A stretch of 55,000 nt of DNA from Symbiodinium natans (GCA_905221605.1 CAJNDS010000268.1:10001-65000), one strand, 5' to 3'. Positions 20,208-29,126 are shown, counted from the first letter of the stretch. Notes: generated from the letters alone by a model not told the origin. Made by a program: numbers and translations.

Positions 20208-20320
20208 TTAGGGTTTAGGGGTTTAGGGGTTTAGGGGTTTAGGGGTTTAGGGGTTTAGGGGTTTAGGGTTTAGGGTTATAGGGTTTAGGGTTTAGGGTTT
20301 AGGGTTTAGGGTTTAGGGTT
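20208..20320 (+). repeat. TTTAGGGG then TTTAGGG array
   Basis: Seven 8-bp TTTAGGGG units followed by heptamers. Confidence 0.95.
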
Positions 20321-20654
20321 CCTGTGACGCACCTGTGTTCTGGTGAGGCTATCCTGCTCCTAGGTCTATTGCCCACGGGGCCCAAGCAAGACATGCGCAT
20401 CCCCAGCCCTCCGTAGCCAGCCGAACTTGATTTTACTCCTTAAGGGCCTAGTTCTAAACCCCGAGCCCTGAAGGCCCGTTAAAGCCCTCAGAGCCTTCAA
20501 GGCCCTGAAAGCCTAAAAGCCTCTTAAGGCTCTTAAGGCCCTGGAAGCCCCCAAAGTCCTGCACCCGAATCAAATCCCCCGTAGGCCCCTCTAAACCCTA
20601 AACCCTAAACCCTGAACCCTAAACCCTAAGCCCTAAGCCTCTAAAGCCGATGCC

Positions 20655-20713
20655 GTTTCTCCGAGTCCCTGGGCAAGTCCATCAGCAGAGCCTCGCTGGC
20701 CTGCATCTCAGGA
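20655..20713 (+). CDS. weak candidate exon
   Basis: Open frame FSESLGKSISRASLACISGC between a C-strand patch and a G-strand patch. No clear acceptor. Confidence 0.3.
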
Positions 20714-20780
20714 TGTTCAGTTTTTTAGGGTTTTGGATTTAAGGTTTAGGCTTTAGGGTTTGGGGTTTAGGGTTTGGGGT

Positions 20781-21017
20781 TTGGGGGTTTGGGGGTTTGG
20801 GGGTTTGGGGGTTTGGGGGTTTGGGGGTTTGGGGGTTTGGGGGTTTGGGGGTTTGGGGGTTTGGGGGTTTGGGGGTTTGGGGGGTTGGGGGTTTGGGGGT
20901 TTGGGGGTTTGGGGGTGTGGGGGTTTGGGGGTTTGGGGGTTTGGGGGTTTGGGGGTTTGGGGGTTTGGGGGTTTGGGGGTTTGGGGGTTTGGGGGTTTGG
21001 GGGTTTGGGGGTTTGGG
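20781..21017 (+). repeat. (TTTGGGGG)n 8-bp array
   Basis: About 29 almost identical 8-bp units, the most homogeneous variant array in the window. The Gly/Leu/Trp-rich ORFs here are translations of it. Confidence 0.97.
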
Positions 21018-21105
21018 CTGGTGCTGGAGTACTGGCCGTGCCAGTTCAATGTGAGGGAATGGCCTCTCAGCCCCCTGTATTACCCCAGTGGAGTTGGTGA
21101 TGCCG
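21018..21105 (+). CDS. candidate exon, unknown protein
   Basis: Open frame LVLEYWPCQFNVREWPLSPL and on, running into the array on its left and a C-strand array on its right. This G-left/C-right order is opposite to the usual exon order, which lowers confidence despite the protein-like sequence. Confidence 0.32.
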
Positions 21106-21195
21106 AAACCCTAAACCCTAAACCCTAAACCCTAAACCCTAAACCCTAAACCCTAAACCCTAAACCCTAAACCCTAAACCCTAAACCCTAAAGCC
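21106..21195 (-). repeat. CCCTAAA tract
   Basis: Twelve perfect units. Confidence 0.97.
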
Positions 21196-22560
21196 CGAAG
21201 CCCTTTCTGGGGTTTGGGGGCTTTAGCCCTCTGGAACTTGTGTCAATTCTCAGCCTGAACCCGAACGCCCTTCGAGACACAAAAGGGGAAAGAGAGAAGG
21301 TACTTACTCTTCGTGGTTCGTAGGGTTTAGGGTGTCAGGAGTGGATCTGAGGTTCTTCTTGCTTGGGTTAGGCTCCCCATTATCATCCCTTAATACATAC
21401 TTGTCCAATAGTGGAACTTTACACTTTGTGGGTTTCCTTATTTAGTAGGAATCATAACTTTTAGCCTTTTTTCCCTTGGCTATTGGAGAAGTAAAGGGCG
21501 TGTAGGGACACAACGTACTTCCCTCGTGCCCATTCGTGCCCTGTCCAATGCGAAGGCGTAAACAGCTCCCTCCAGCCCTGAAGCCTCACCCGTAGCTTTT
21601 CGGGTTTTTTGGGGTCGGGCTTTAGGGTTTAGGGTTTAGGGTTCAGGGTTCAGGGTTGGCCTTTCGCCCCTGCGTTCCCCAATAGAGATTTGTGGGCTTT
21701 GGGGTTCCAGTAGGCTGTAGCACGTTGCGGTTCTGAGGTCTTAGGGCTTCAGGCCTTGTCGTTTGGGGTGTTCGGTTTTTTAGGGGTTAAGTTTAGGGCT
21801 TGTACGGTTTAGCATGTAGGGCTTTAGGGTCCAGGGTGTAGTTTAAGGCAACAGCAACCCAACTATCCGGCCTCAGGCGCTGGGTCGGCGTCGAGACGGC
21901 CTGGAGGCTGTTGGGGTTGATGTAGGGGTTAGGGACAGGAGTTTAGAGCTTAGGGGTTAGAGTCTGGAGTTTAGGGTCTCTTAGTTTATGGTTTGGGGTG
22001 TCCCTGCTCTTCTTCTTGTTGTCCTTGTTCTGATTTTAGGCTTTAGGCTTTAGGATTTTGAGAGGGTTAAGGCCAAGGATTTGGGATTTGGGGTTTGGGG
22101 CTTAGGGTTTAGGGGTGTGGAAAACGTTTAGGGCCTGGGGCTTGTCAGCGATACAGCTCAACGAGCTTGTTTGGACCCTGTTAGCAGTTCACTTCGGCTT
22201 CAGGGCTGTCCTTTAGGGTTTAGGAGAAGATGCTCATGACAGGCAGAATGTCTGCAGGCAGCAGAGCGGCAAGAGCCTAACCCAAAAGGGTTTAGGGTTT
22301 GGGGTTCATCCGGCAGTTCTGTTTTGACATGTTTTCCACTTCCCCAATCTCTCTATAGTCGATACAACATCCCTAAGCCCTGAACCCGAAACCCTAAACC
22401 CTGAACCCTAAACTCAAACCCTAAGCCCTAAGGAACTTTTTAGGTTTGGGTTTAGGGCCACTGCGAAGCAGCGCCCAGGACGATTTGAGAACCCTTGTTG
22501 GTGCCCTGTCATGCTAAGGAGCCTCATGATACGAAGGCGCATGAACTTGGGACTTGTGTT
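21196..22560. other. long island, mostly degenerate G-strand
   Basis: Unassigned 21200-21600 (A+T-richer at 21360-21480), diverged TTTAGGG patches at 21620-21660, 21760-21850, 21950-22130 and 22215-22310, and a small C-strand patch at 22370-22432. Short open frames at 22140-22195 and 22453-22510 (PLRSSAQDDLRTLVGA) are too weak to call. Confidence 0.4.
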
Positions 22561-22561
22561 T

Positions 22562-22690
22562 CCCTAAACCCTAAACCCTAAACCCTAAACCCTAAACCCT
22601 AAACCCTAAACCCTAAACCCTAAACCCTAAACCCTAAACCCTAAACCCTAAACCCTAAAACCCTAAACCCGAAACCCTAAACCTAAATTT
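22562..22690 (-). repeat. CCCTAAA tract
   Basis: Near-perfect units; last telomeric array before a 1.7-kb repeat-free island. Confidence 0.97.
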
Positions 22691-22769
22691 CAGGCCTAGC
22701 GGCACGGGCCGGCCCCCGCCCCCCAAAGCACGAAACCTTGAACCTTGGCACTGTCTTCTCTTTCCCGTG

Positions 22770-22882
22770 TCTTTGTCCTCTCCTTCTCTCTGTCTCTCTT
22801 TCTCCTGCCTTCGCCCCCCCTCCCTCCCCCCCCCTCCCCCCCCGGCGCGCGCGCGCGCGCGCGCCGCGCGCGCGCGCGCGCA
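22770..22882. repeat. CT-rich run and (GC)n
   Basis: Pyrimidine-rich segment (CTCTCTGTCTCTCTT...) followed by about 35 bp of alternating CG/GC, potentially Z-forming. Confidence 0.9.
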
Positions 22883-23088
22883 CCCGCATCAGGAGCATCA
22901 GTGGGGTTGGTTTGGGGGCCTTAAAAGCATTCTATGCATGCGTTTTGCCTTCGAAAAACCTTCAGAAAACGCTGTAAACACGTGTTTTTGGGCTTGGGAA
23001 GCCTTTTGGGACCCAGGAAAGGGAGCATCATGAGCATCAGCGGCCTCCCCCAGGCCATCCAAAACCCCCTTAAACACGCCGATTGTAT

Positions 23089-23203
23089 GTGCTTGAACGC
23101 TTGCGTGCCCACGAAACCCCCAAAAGCAAGACCCCGAATGCCCTTAAGGGCATTCGGGGTCCTGCTGTTCGGGTGTTTTGTAGGCACGAAGCCGTTCGAG
23201 CGC
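23089..23203. repeat. large palindrome with 30-bp perfect core
   Basis: Core 23131-23160 is a perfect palindrome centred on CCCTTAAGGG. Arms extend with a few mismatches to about 23089/23203 (left ...GCTTGAACG...CGTGCC, right GGCACG...CGTTCGAGC). Both strands translate to similar peptides because of the symmetry. Confidence 0.85.
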
Positions 23204-23869
23204 GTAAAATGAGCGATTTTAGGGGCGTTTATACGTGGACCCACAAAACACTCGGTATTTACGAGGTTTTCTGCTGTTGGAACACCCCCCCAAACCGAGC
23301 ATCATGAGCATCAGCTGGGTCTCTGGGCCGTGGGCCCGGAGGCCCACGAAGCCCACATGAGAAACGATGGCTCGATGATGCCCCGGACCCCCGCGCATCA
23401 GCAGCATCAGCAGACCCCCCCCCCGACGTGGGTTTCGATGATGCGCACTTTGGGGGCGGGTCAAGAGCAACAAGGGTGGGGGTCGGAGGCACGCGTGAAA
23501 ACCCTCATAAAAACACGATATTTACGGTGATTTCAGCGTTTTTCAGCGTTTTTTCTTGCCTTGGGTCCGCGGGCCAGGGCTGCTGATGCTCATGATGCTC
23601 GCCTGGTTTTGGGCTTCGGGTACCCCCCCCAAACCTTGAAAAACATGGTTTCGGCCTGGCGCGCGCCCCATGTGAAAAGCTAGGGTCGATGATGCGCGCC
23701 CGTGAGGGTTTAATGGGGTGCTGCGGGTGTTTTGTGGCCTCGGTTTTTCGTAAAAACCCATGGTTTTTACGAGGTTTTCGTGCTTTTCGCACCACCGCGT
23801 GTTGCGTCCCCTTGGATGCCGTTTCGGAGGCCTCCCGAAGGGCCCCGCGCGAATTTGAAGCAATTTTGG

Positions 23870-23996
23870 GCGGGGTCGGCGGCTCGGGCGCTCGCCCCTT
23901 AAAGCTAGCGCTTTAGTGCGACGCGGGCTCCGCCCTGGACCACGGGCGGCGCGGGGGCCGGATTTAAGAGCCTCCGGCTCAAGCCGCCGACCCCGC
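23870..23996. mobile_element. 127-bp segment with 15-bp perfect terminal inverted repeats
   Basis: GCGGGGTCGGCGGCT at 23870-23884 and its exact complement at 23982-23996. Interior GC-rich, no ORF. Could be a MITE-like element or simply a stem; no target duplication identified. Confidence 0.55.
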
Positions 23997-24403
23997 TGGA
24001 GCATAGTTGAGAGGTCTAAACCCGCTCGTTCTGTGAAACGTTTGGGGGGGGTTAGGGGGCAAGCCAAAAAGACAGGGGGGGTGGGGGGGGTAGGGGGGGG
24101 GGGGGTGGAGGGGGGGGGTGGGGGGGTGGGGGCGGGGGGGGGGTGGGGGGCGGGGGGGGGGTGGGGGGGTGGGGGGTGTGTGGGGTGGGGGGTGTGGGGC
24201 GGCGGGGTGGGGGGAAACGGATTTTGCTGCAGGCGCCCCTACCCCCCTGTGCTGAACCGCCTGTTTACGCTGTGCGGGTGGCGCGGTCCTCCACGGAAAA
24301 AATTGTGCACACCCCCCCTACCCCCCCCCCCCCCCCGGGGTAAGGAGGGAAAGAGGAGGTTTTCACCTCCTTTTCCCATCCAACACGCCGCCAGGGTCGG
24401 CGG

Positions 24404-24460
24404 ACCCTAAACCCTAAACCCCAAACCCCAAACCCCAAACCCCAAACCCCAAACCCTCAG
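24404..24460 (-). repeat. CCCTAAA/CCCCAAA tract
   Basis: Telomeric repeats resume, mostly CCCCAAA. Confidence 0.9.
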
Positions 24461-24587
24461 TGTAGGATCCCAGCCCCCGGGACGCAGGTCCCAAACCCCA
24501 AACTTCTGAACCCTAACCCTCACGCCGAAAACCCTAAACTCTTGTCTCTGCACCCTACTGAAAGCCGAAATTCTAGGACTTCCGAAA

Positions 24588-24670
24588 CATGGTACCTAAA
24601 ACTGGCCCCTTGCCAATTCAGGGATACATAAATTGTCCCCCAAGTCAGGGCCCCCAGGAAGGGACCATGT
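24588..24670. mobile_element. imperfect inverted repeat, B-like
   Basis: ACATGGTACCT near the left end and AGGGACCATGT at the right end, directly upstream of B2. May be a diverged or nested B element. Confidence 0.45.
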
Positions 24671-24703
24671 CACTTCCCTACGACTAGCTGAGGTCTTTCA
24701 ATC

Positions 24704-24785
24704 TAAGGGTAGTTTCATGGGGCCTTAATATGGTCTCGGGAATACAAGGGGCCCTGCATACTACTGGACCATGCAACTACCCTAA
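24704..24785. mobile_element. palindromic MITE-like element B2
   Basis: About 82 bp: AAGGGTAGTTTCATGGGGCC left, GGACCATGCAACTACCCTAAG right, with central CTTAATATGG/GCATACTA arms. Confidence 0.75.
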
Positions 24786-24789
24786 GAAA

Positions 24790-25103
24790 GAAAACCTGAG
24801 TCTTTCAAGGATATTCCGCGGCCTCTGCCCTATGTGATTTGAGCCGATGGCTTCCGTTGTAGCTTTGTTTGGCTTTGCCGGGGGGGGCCCTGAAGTAGAC
24901 CCCAGGAACTAGGCCCTAACCCGGGACCCCTAAACCCTAAAACGCCTCTAGTATGTTCTGCCCGAACGTAGATGCCACAGCCTAGACCGCATAAATGTAG
25001 GAGAAGTCGCTCCGACTAGGTCTCACCACCGCGCGGGCTCACAAACGTGCATTCAAGCGCATCTTTAAACACGGCTTGCTGCAGCGTGTTTTCATTAATT
25101 ACC
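24790..25103. other. island without supported gene
   Basis: Unassigned sequence; no open frame with good splice edges. Followed by a short C-strand tract at 25104-25146. Confidence 0.35.
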
Positions 25104-25182
25104 ATAAACCCTAAACCCTAAACCCTAAACCCTAAACCCTAAACCCCTTCCACCAAACTGCGTGATCACTGAGGGGATGCAG

Positions 25183-25226
25183 GAGCCCATGGTAACCAGG
25201 CGCTTCCAGAACCAGTGGTGGTGGCA
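25183..25226 (+). CDS. short candidate exon
   Basis: Acceptor GGGATGCAG, open frame EPMVTRRFQNQWWWQ. C-strand left, G-strand right. Short, so tentative. Confidence 0.35.
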
Positions 25227-25229
25227 GGG

Positions 25230-25340
25230 GGTTCAGGGTTTCGGGTTTAGGGCTTAGGGTTTAGGGCTTAGGGTTTAGGGTTTCGGGTTTAGGGTTTCGG
25301 GTTTAGGGTTTAGGGTTTCGGGTTTAGGGTTTAGGGTTTG
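25230..25340 (+). repeat. TTTAGGG/TTTCGGG/CTTAGGG mixed tract
   Basis: Alternating variant units in a regular-looking mixture. Confidence 0.9.
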
Positions 25341-25439
25341 GGAACTTAGGACATATGGTGGTTTTTAAAAATAGTGCGAGCCGTCTTAGACACAGGCTGA
25401 CCAAGGCCTGTGCATCTTTATGTGTGACGTTTCCTCAGC

Positions 25440-25488
25440 TGGCTTCGGGAAGCAGACCATCAAAGGATTCAGACGCGCACCAGGTTCC
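25440..25488 (+). CDS. short candidate exon
   Basis: Acceptor GTTTCCTCAG, frame AGFGKQTIKGFRRAP, donor CCAG|GTTCCC. Confidence 0.35.
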
Positions 25489-25502
25489 CTAAATATACTC
25501 CT

Positions 25503-25558
25503 CAGAAGAAGAAGCAGCAGAAGAAGAAGAAGAAGAAGAAGAAGAAGAAGAAGAAGAA
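25503..25558. repeat. (GAA)n microsatellite
   Basis: About 17 GAA/GCA triplets. Confidence 0.95.
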
Positions 25559-25569
25559 TGTGGCCCTTT

Positions 25570-25715
25570 ACTAAACCCTAGACCCTAAACCCTAAGCCCT
25601 AAACCCTAAGCCCTAAACCCTAAGCCCTAAACCCTAAACCCTAAGCCCTAAACCCTAAACCCTAAACCCTAAACACCAAACCCTGAACCCTCACCCCTAA
25701 ACCCTAAACCCTTAT
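25570..25715 (-). repeat. CCCTAAA/CCCTAAG tract
   Basis: Alternating CCCTAAA and CCCTAAG units, then CCCTCAC variants. Confidence 0.95.
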
Positions 25716-25727
25716 ATTCCCTTTTCG

Positions 25728-25770
25728 AGGATCTTTAAAGAGGGTCCCCAAAGTTTAGGCCCCTTCTTGT
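25728..25770. mobile_element. fragment related to element F2
   Basis: Resembles the middle of 39148-39245 (AGGATCTT, AAAG, GGGTCC, CAAAGT in the same order). Partial. Confidence 0.4.
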
Positions 25771-26009
25771 CCCTCAGTAACTTTAGAACCTCGAACAACA
25801 GCTGCATCCCTTTTGCGGGTTGCAGCCGGTCTGCTTTCCACCAGCCTGCTCAAAGACTCTTATTTTCTCCAGCTAAGCTGGGCACTCTTATTGCTCCGCG
25901 CGGGCGAAGAGAAAAGTCCTCGAAAGATGCAGAGGGGTTGTTGTGGTTCATAGTATGTTTGGGTCCTAGGAAACCCTAAACCCTAAACCCTCAACCCGAA
26001 ACCCTGCAG

Positions 26010-26058
26010 TGTGAAAGTGGACACGAAGACTGCTCAGGTTCCAATGTATGCTGCGCAG
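26010..26058 (+). CDS. short candidate exon
   Basis: Open frame VKVDTKTAQVPMYAAQPS after ...CTGCAG; followed by an inverted-repeat element. Donor not identified. Confidence 0.35.
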
Positions 26059-26099
26059 CCCAGTAGTCTCCTTTACCCTTTTTGTTGCTTCAAGGTTCC

Positions 26100-26211
26100 C
26101 ATATGGGTGTTTCCATATGGATGTTTCCGAAAATAGGGGCTGCCCTTTTGAGGGGACTCTAGTCTATTTGGGCAATAAAGGGGGTACCCCTATTTGGGAA
26201 ATACCCATATA
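26100..26211. mobile_element. palindromic MITE-like element D
   Basis: TATGGGTGTTTCC...AAATAGGGG left and CCCCTATTTGGGAAATACCC right; the left arm has a duplicated ATATGG.TGTTTCC. Single copy in this window. Confidence 0.75.
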
Positions 26212-26261
26212 AATCAGATCAAGTAACCAACCAAAGGAAGGGTTTAGGGTTTAGGGCTCTT

Positions 26262-26357
26262 CTCTAAACCCTAAACCCCAAACTCTAAACCCTAAACCCT
26301 AAACCCTAAACCCTAAACCCTAAATCCTAAACCCTAAACCCTAAACCCTAAACCCTG
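26262..26357 (-). repeat. CCCTAAA tract
   Basis: Near-perfect units. Confidence 0.97.
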
Positions 26358-26430
26358 GTGGGCTACGAAGTAGGTCAGCCCCGAGTCGATTTTGCAGTGG
26401 TCCTTCGTGAAACCATGATCGACATGTTGG
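26358..26430 (+). CDS. candidate exon, unknown protein
   Basis: Open frame VGYEVGQPRVDFAVVLRETM and on to DML; possible GC donor TTGG|GCTTAG. C-strand left and G-strand right. Strongly protein-like but not recognised; acceptor AG not clear. Confidence 0.42.
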
Positions 26431-26444
26431 GCTTAGGTTTGATG

Positions 26445-26500
26445 GGTTTAGGGTTTAGGGTTTAGGGTTTAGAGTTTAGGGTTCAGGGTTTAGGGGGTTT
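26445..26500 (+). repeat. TTTAGGG tract
   Basis: Short array; element A4 lies immediately downstream, in the interior of the inferred intron. Confidence 0.95.
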
Positions 26501-26502
26501 AG

Positions 26503-26645
26503 GGAGACTCCCCCTTATACGAACAGTGCTTAGCAGGGATTGTAGTAGGGGGGAGACCATGATCTAACAGCCCTTGGTAGGGATTATGGTAGGGGGGTGC
26601 GAGAATCCTTCTTCAGGACTGTTAGTATAAGGGGAGCATCCCCAA
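26503..26645. mobile_element. MITE-like element A4 with duplicated left half
   Basis: Family A ends (ACTCCCCCTTATACGAACAG left, CTGTTAGTATAAGGGGAGCATCCC-type right) but 143 bp long, because the left-half segment AACAG..CTT..AGGGATT..GTAGGGGGG occurs twice. Confidence 0.75.
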
Positions 26646-26723
26646 GGTGAGGGTTTTGAGCTTAACCTCTCCCTACACGTGCTCAACGCAGTTCCCAAAC
26701 TAGGGACCTTCCATGTGACACAG

Positions 26724-26808
26724 GGTTTATATTTCTGTTCTTGGTGAGTGTATATAAGGTTCCTGTTTTGTATTGGTGAGTGTATATACACGTTGTCCTT
26801 TTGGGGGT
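26724..26808. repeat. element E1, TTGGTGAGTGTATATA repeat
   Basis: Two tandem TTGGTGAGTGTATATA copies separated by AGGTTCCTG. About 60 bp align with 50500-50588 at roughly 80% by eye. Confidence 0.7.
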
Positions 26809-26819
26809 CAGACTTTACA

Positions 26820-27110
26820 TTCCGACGCCCCTAGCACTTGAAAACTCTGTCACCGTCGCTGCTTTCAAGCCCACTTTCAGGCACATCAGCCCTAAGCGGG
26901 GACAGAACCCTCAGTGCTTCATAAGCCTCTTAGCCTAAGACTCAGGACCTAAAACCCCTGCACCTCAAGACCCTTAAACCTAACCCCTAAGACGTAATTT
27001 TACCCCAAATTTGAGATTCTAAGCTTAAGCTTTAGTTAGCCTTCAAACCCCAAACCCCAAATCCTAAACCCCTGCAAACCCCAACTTCCCCAACTTCCCA
27101 AAACGCCCTA
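26820..27110. other. unassigned C-strand-degenerate sequence
   Basis: No ORF of note; scattered CCCCAAA/CCTAAAC remnants from 27035. Confidence 0.45.
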
Positions 27111-27270
27111 AGCCCTAAACCCTAAACCCTAAACCCTGAACCCCAACCGTAACCCCTAGATACAGACCCCAAGTTTCCCAAGATAAAGCTCTTCACCCTA
27201 AAAAAACCCTAAACCCTAAACCCTAAACCCTAAACCCGAAACCCTAAACCCTAAACCCTAAACCTAAACC
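27110..27270 (-). repeat. CCCTAAA tracts
   Basis: Two short arrays with an unassigned 50-bp gap. Confidence 0.9.
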
Positions 27271-27290
27271 CGTCCTTATGAGCCCCTCAG

Positions 27291-27372
27291 CTGGCCGCGT
27301 GTGGCCCCTGGCGGCATGTTGGGTTCTCGCCGGTGGCAGTCCAGCCCCCCGATTCCGCAAAAAGCATTGGCA
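27291..27372 (+). CDS. candidate exon, unknown protein
   Basis: Acceptor GCCCCTCAG, open frame LAACGPWRHVGFSPVAVQPP continuing to SIGM. A GA donor (GGCAT|GAGGGT) is possible. C-strand left, G-strand right. Confidence 0.45.
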
Positions 27373-27374
27373 TG

Positions 27375-27520
27375 AGGGTTTAGGGTTTAGGGTTTAGGGT
27401 TTAGGGTTTAGGGTTTAGGGTTTAGGGAAAAGGTTCGGGTTTAGGGTTCAGGGGGTTGGGTAATTTCAGGGTTTGGGCTTTAGGGTTAGGGTTTAGGGGG
27501 TTGGGAATGTTTAGGGTTTA
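27375..27520 (+). repeat. TTTAGGG tract
   Basis: Seven perfect units then degenerate copies. 27520-27690 is unassigned. Confidence 0.93.
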
Positions 27521-27699
27521 GGGGCAGAAAGGATGGCCCAGGGGTGTGTTTAGAGAATTGTGGCGGTTCCGGCTTCTTAGGGAAATCTAGCTACCTGCTT
27601 GGCTTATAGGGTTCCTTAAGGCCCCCGAGGCTTCCAGAAGGTTCCTTAGGTACCAAACCCCCATGAAGCCCCCTCCTTTAAGAACCCTATAGTTTGCAG

Positions 27700-27756
27700 G
27701 TGAAGAAGTGGCAGATTCTGGGCCCGCCCCGTGGCATCAGTTGTGGAGCTCGTGTG
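27700..27756 (+). CDS. candidate exon abutting GTTTAGGG
   Basis: Acceptor TAGTTTGCAG, exactly 19 codons VKKWQILGPPRGISCGARV, donor GTG|GTTTAGGG. Phase 0 at both ends; one of the cleanest cases of the array acting as donor. Confidence 0.52.
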
Positions 27757-27828
27757 GTTTAGGGTTTAGGGTTGGATGCGCCCCTAAACTTGCAGGACTT
27801 GGAAGGTTCAGGGGCTTAGGGCTTGCAG

Positions 27829-27880
27829 AGAGAGCACAGTTTAATGAGCAGTCTGACCTGGAGGGACCGCTGGGGTATAG
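27829..27880 (+). CDS. weak candidate exon
   Basis: Acceptor GGCTTGCAG, open frame RAQFNEQSDLEGPLGYRA. A neighbouring GCAG|GACTTGGAAG|GTTCAG at 27796-27805 could be a micro-exon. Confidence 0.28.
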
Positions 27881-28011
27881 GGCCGATAGGGGTTTAAGTT
27901 TAGGGGTTTAGGGTGACCCTAAACTCTAGACCTAAACCCTGAACCCTAATCCCAAACCCTAAACCCCAAACCCTAACCCCTAAACCCTGAAAGAATCCTG
28001 AAGACCACAGC

Positions 28012-28056
28012 TTAAGCATCTGACCCGGAAGGGGCATCTTGAGATTCGTTGTAGAC
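28012..28056 (+). other. diverged partial copy of the 28231 exon start
   Basis: AAGGGGCATCTTGAGATTCG here matches GGGGGCGTCTTGAGGTTCG at 28230 with two to three differences, separated by a 170-bp CCCTAAA array. Confidence 0.7.
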
Positions 28057-28228
28057 CCTAAACCCTAAACCCTAAACCCTAAACTCTAAACCCTAAACCC
28101 TAAACCCTAAACCCTAAACCCTAAACCCTAAACCCTAAACCCTAAACCCTAAACCCTAAACCCTAAACCCTAAACCCTAAACCCTAAACCCTAAACCCTA
28201 AACCCTAAACCCTAAACCCTAAACCCTC
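28057..28228 (-). repeat. CCCTAAA tract
   Basis: About 24 perfect units. Confidence 0.97.
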
Positions 28229-28230
28229 AG

Positions 28231-28317
28231 GGGGCGTCTTGAGGTTCGTTGTTGGCAAGAACGAGCTGGACGGAGAGCCCTGGCGATCGTCAAATGCCAC
28301 GGAACCTCGGCGCCCCT
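28231..28317 (+). CDS. candidate exon, unknown protein
   Basis: Acceptor CCCTCAG, open frame GVLRFVVGKNELDGEPWRSS and on, possible donor CCCCT|GTTTAC. C-strand left, G-strand right. Confidence 0.5.
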
Positions 28318-28332
28318 GTTTACGGGCTTTTT

Positions 28333-28432
28333 AGGGTTAGGGTTTAGGGTTTAGGGTTTAGGGTTTAGGGTTTAGGGTTTAGGGTTTAGGGTTTAGGGTT
28401 TAGGGTTTAGGGTTTAGGGTTTAGGGTTTAGG
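28333..28432 (+). repeat. TTTAGGG tract
   Basis: Fourteen perfect units. Confidence 0.97.
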
Positions 28433-28467
28433 GGTTTTAGGAGTTTCGCTGGATTCAGGTTTTAAGC

Positions 28468-28545
28468 CTTGCCTTACACCGCCAAGCTCGGACCTCGGGT
28501 CTACGTTTGTTATTGGTTTCACACAAAACTGCCTGGCTTTGGGTT
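28468..28545 (+). CDS. candidate exon, unknown protein
   Basis: Open frame TAKLGPRVYVCYWFHTKLPG, protein-like; splice edges unclear. Confidence 0.33.
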
Positions 28546-28894
28546 CAGAGGTTGAAGGTCGAACCCAGGGCTTTTGGGGCGCGTTTTTTTTTTTGTTTTT
28601 TCCGGCATTGCGTTCCTTCGGTTAGGGTTTAGGGCTTTGATGTAGGGATTGAGCGTGGTACGGTAAGGTTTAGGATATTTTTGCTACCCTAAACCCTAAA
28701 CCCAACACCCAAAACCCTAAACCTTAAACCCCAAATCCTAACCGCTTAGGGTTTAGCTTGTCAGGGTTTAGAGATTTTTGTGTTTATTAGGGTCTACGGA
28801 CTCTGTGTTTTCGCTTGGCGGCTTCTGCCTAAACCAGCCCAAAATCCTAACTCATAGGGGCTGAACACCCTAGCCCAAAAATGGTAAGCCTGTT

Positions 28895-28917
28895 ATGCAT
28901 ATATATATATATATATG

Positions 28918-28958
<41 letters not shown>
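28895..28958. repeat. (AT)n(GA)n microsatellite
   Basis: About ten AT dinucleotides then nineteen GA dinucleotides. Confidence 0.97.
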
Positions 28959-28961
<3 letters not shown>

Positions 28962-29126
28962 TATTCTATTTGCGGGGCACACAAAAGATGACCACCCCAC
29001 ACACCCCCTAAGCTTCAAACGAAAGCCTGGGGGCCTTGGACCAGAACCGCTGGGCCGTCGTGGCCGGGGGACCTCCTCTGGGGGGACCCTCTTGAGCGTG
29101 GAGAAGAAGAAGAAGTAGTATTCTAT
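28957..29126 (+). mobile_element. possible 144-bp insertion with 13-bp direct repeats
   Basis: AGTAGTATTCTAT occurs at 28957-28969 and 29114-29126. The segment between them ends in GAGAAGAAGAAGA, like a purine-rich tail. Compatible with a short retroposed fragment; alternatives are a tandem duplication or slippage. Confidence 0.45.

Larger units (their letters stand above)
22690..24405. other. 1.7-kb telomere-repeat-free island
   Basis: No TTTAGGG arrays. Bounded by a C/T-rich plus (GC)n run at 22770-22882 and a G-rich run at 24073-24215 with poly(C) near 24318. Inside are at least five copies of GAGCATCATGAGCATCAG or close variants (22886, 23023, 23297, 23395, and inverted at 23580), a large palindrome and a terminal-inverted-repeat segment. 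The long antisense ORF (23543-24067) and other ORFs follow base composition and repeats; none is recognised. Confidence 0.7.

Noticed and set aside
20753-21128. Pro/Lys- and Gly/Trp-rich ORFs of up to 122 codons
   Set aside because: Translations of the TTTGGGGG array; only the non-repeat tail at 21018-21105 was kept, as a weak exon.
23543-24067. 174-codon antisense ORF
   Set aside because: GC-rich, Arg/Pro/Gly-rich, overlaps inverted repeats and other ORFs, no recognisable domain.
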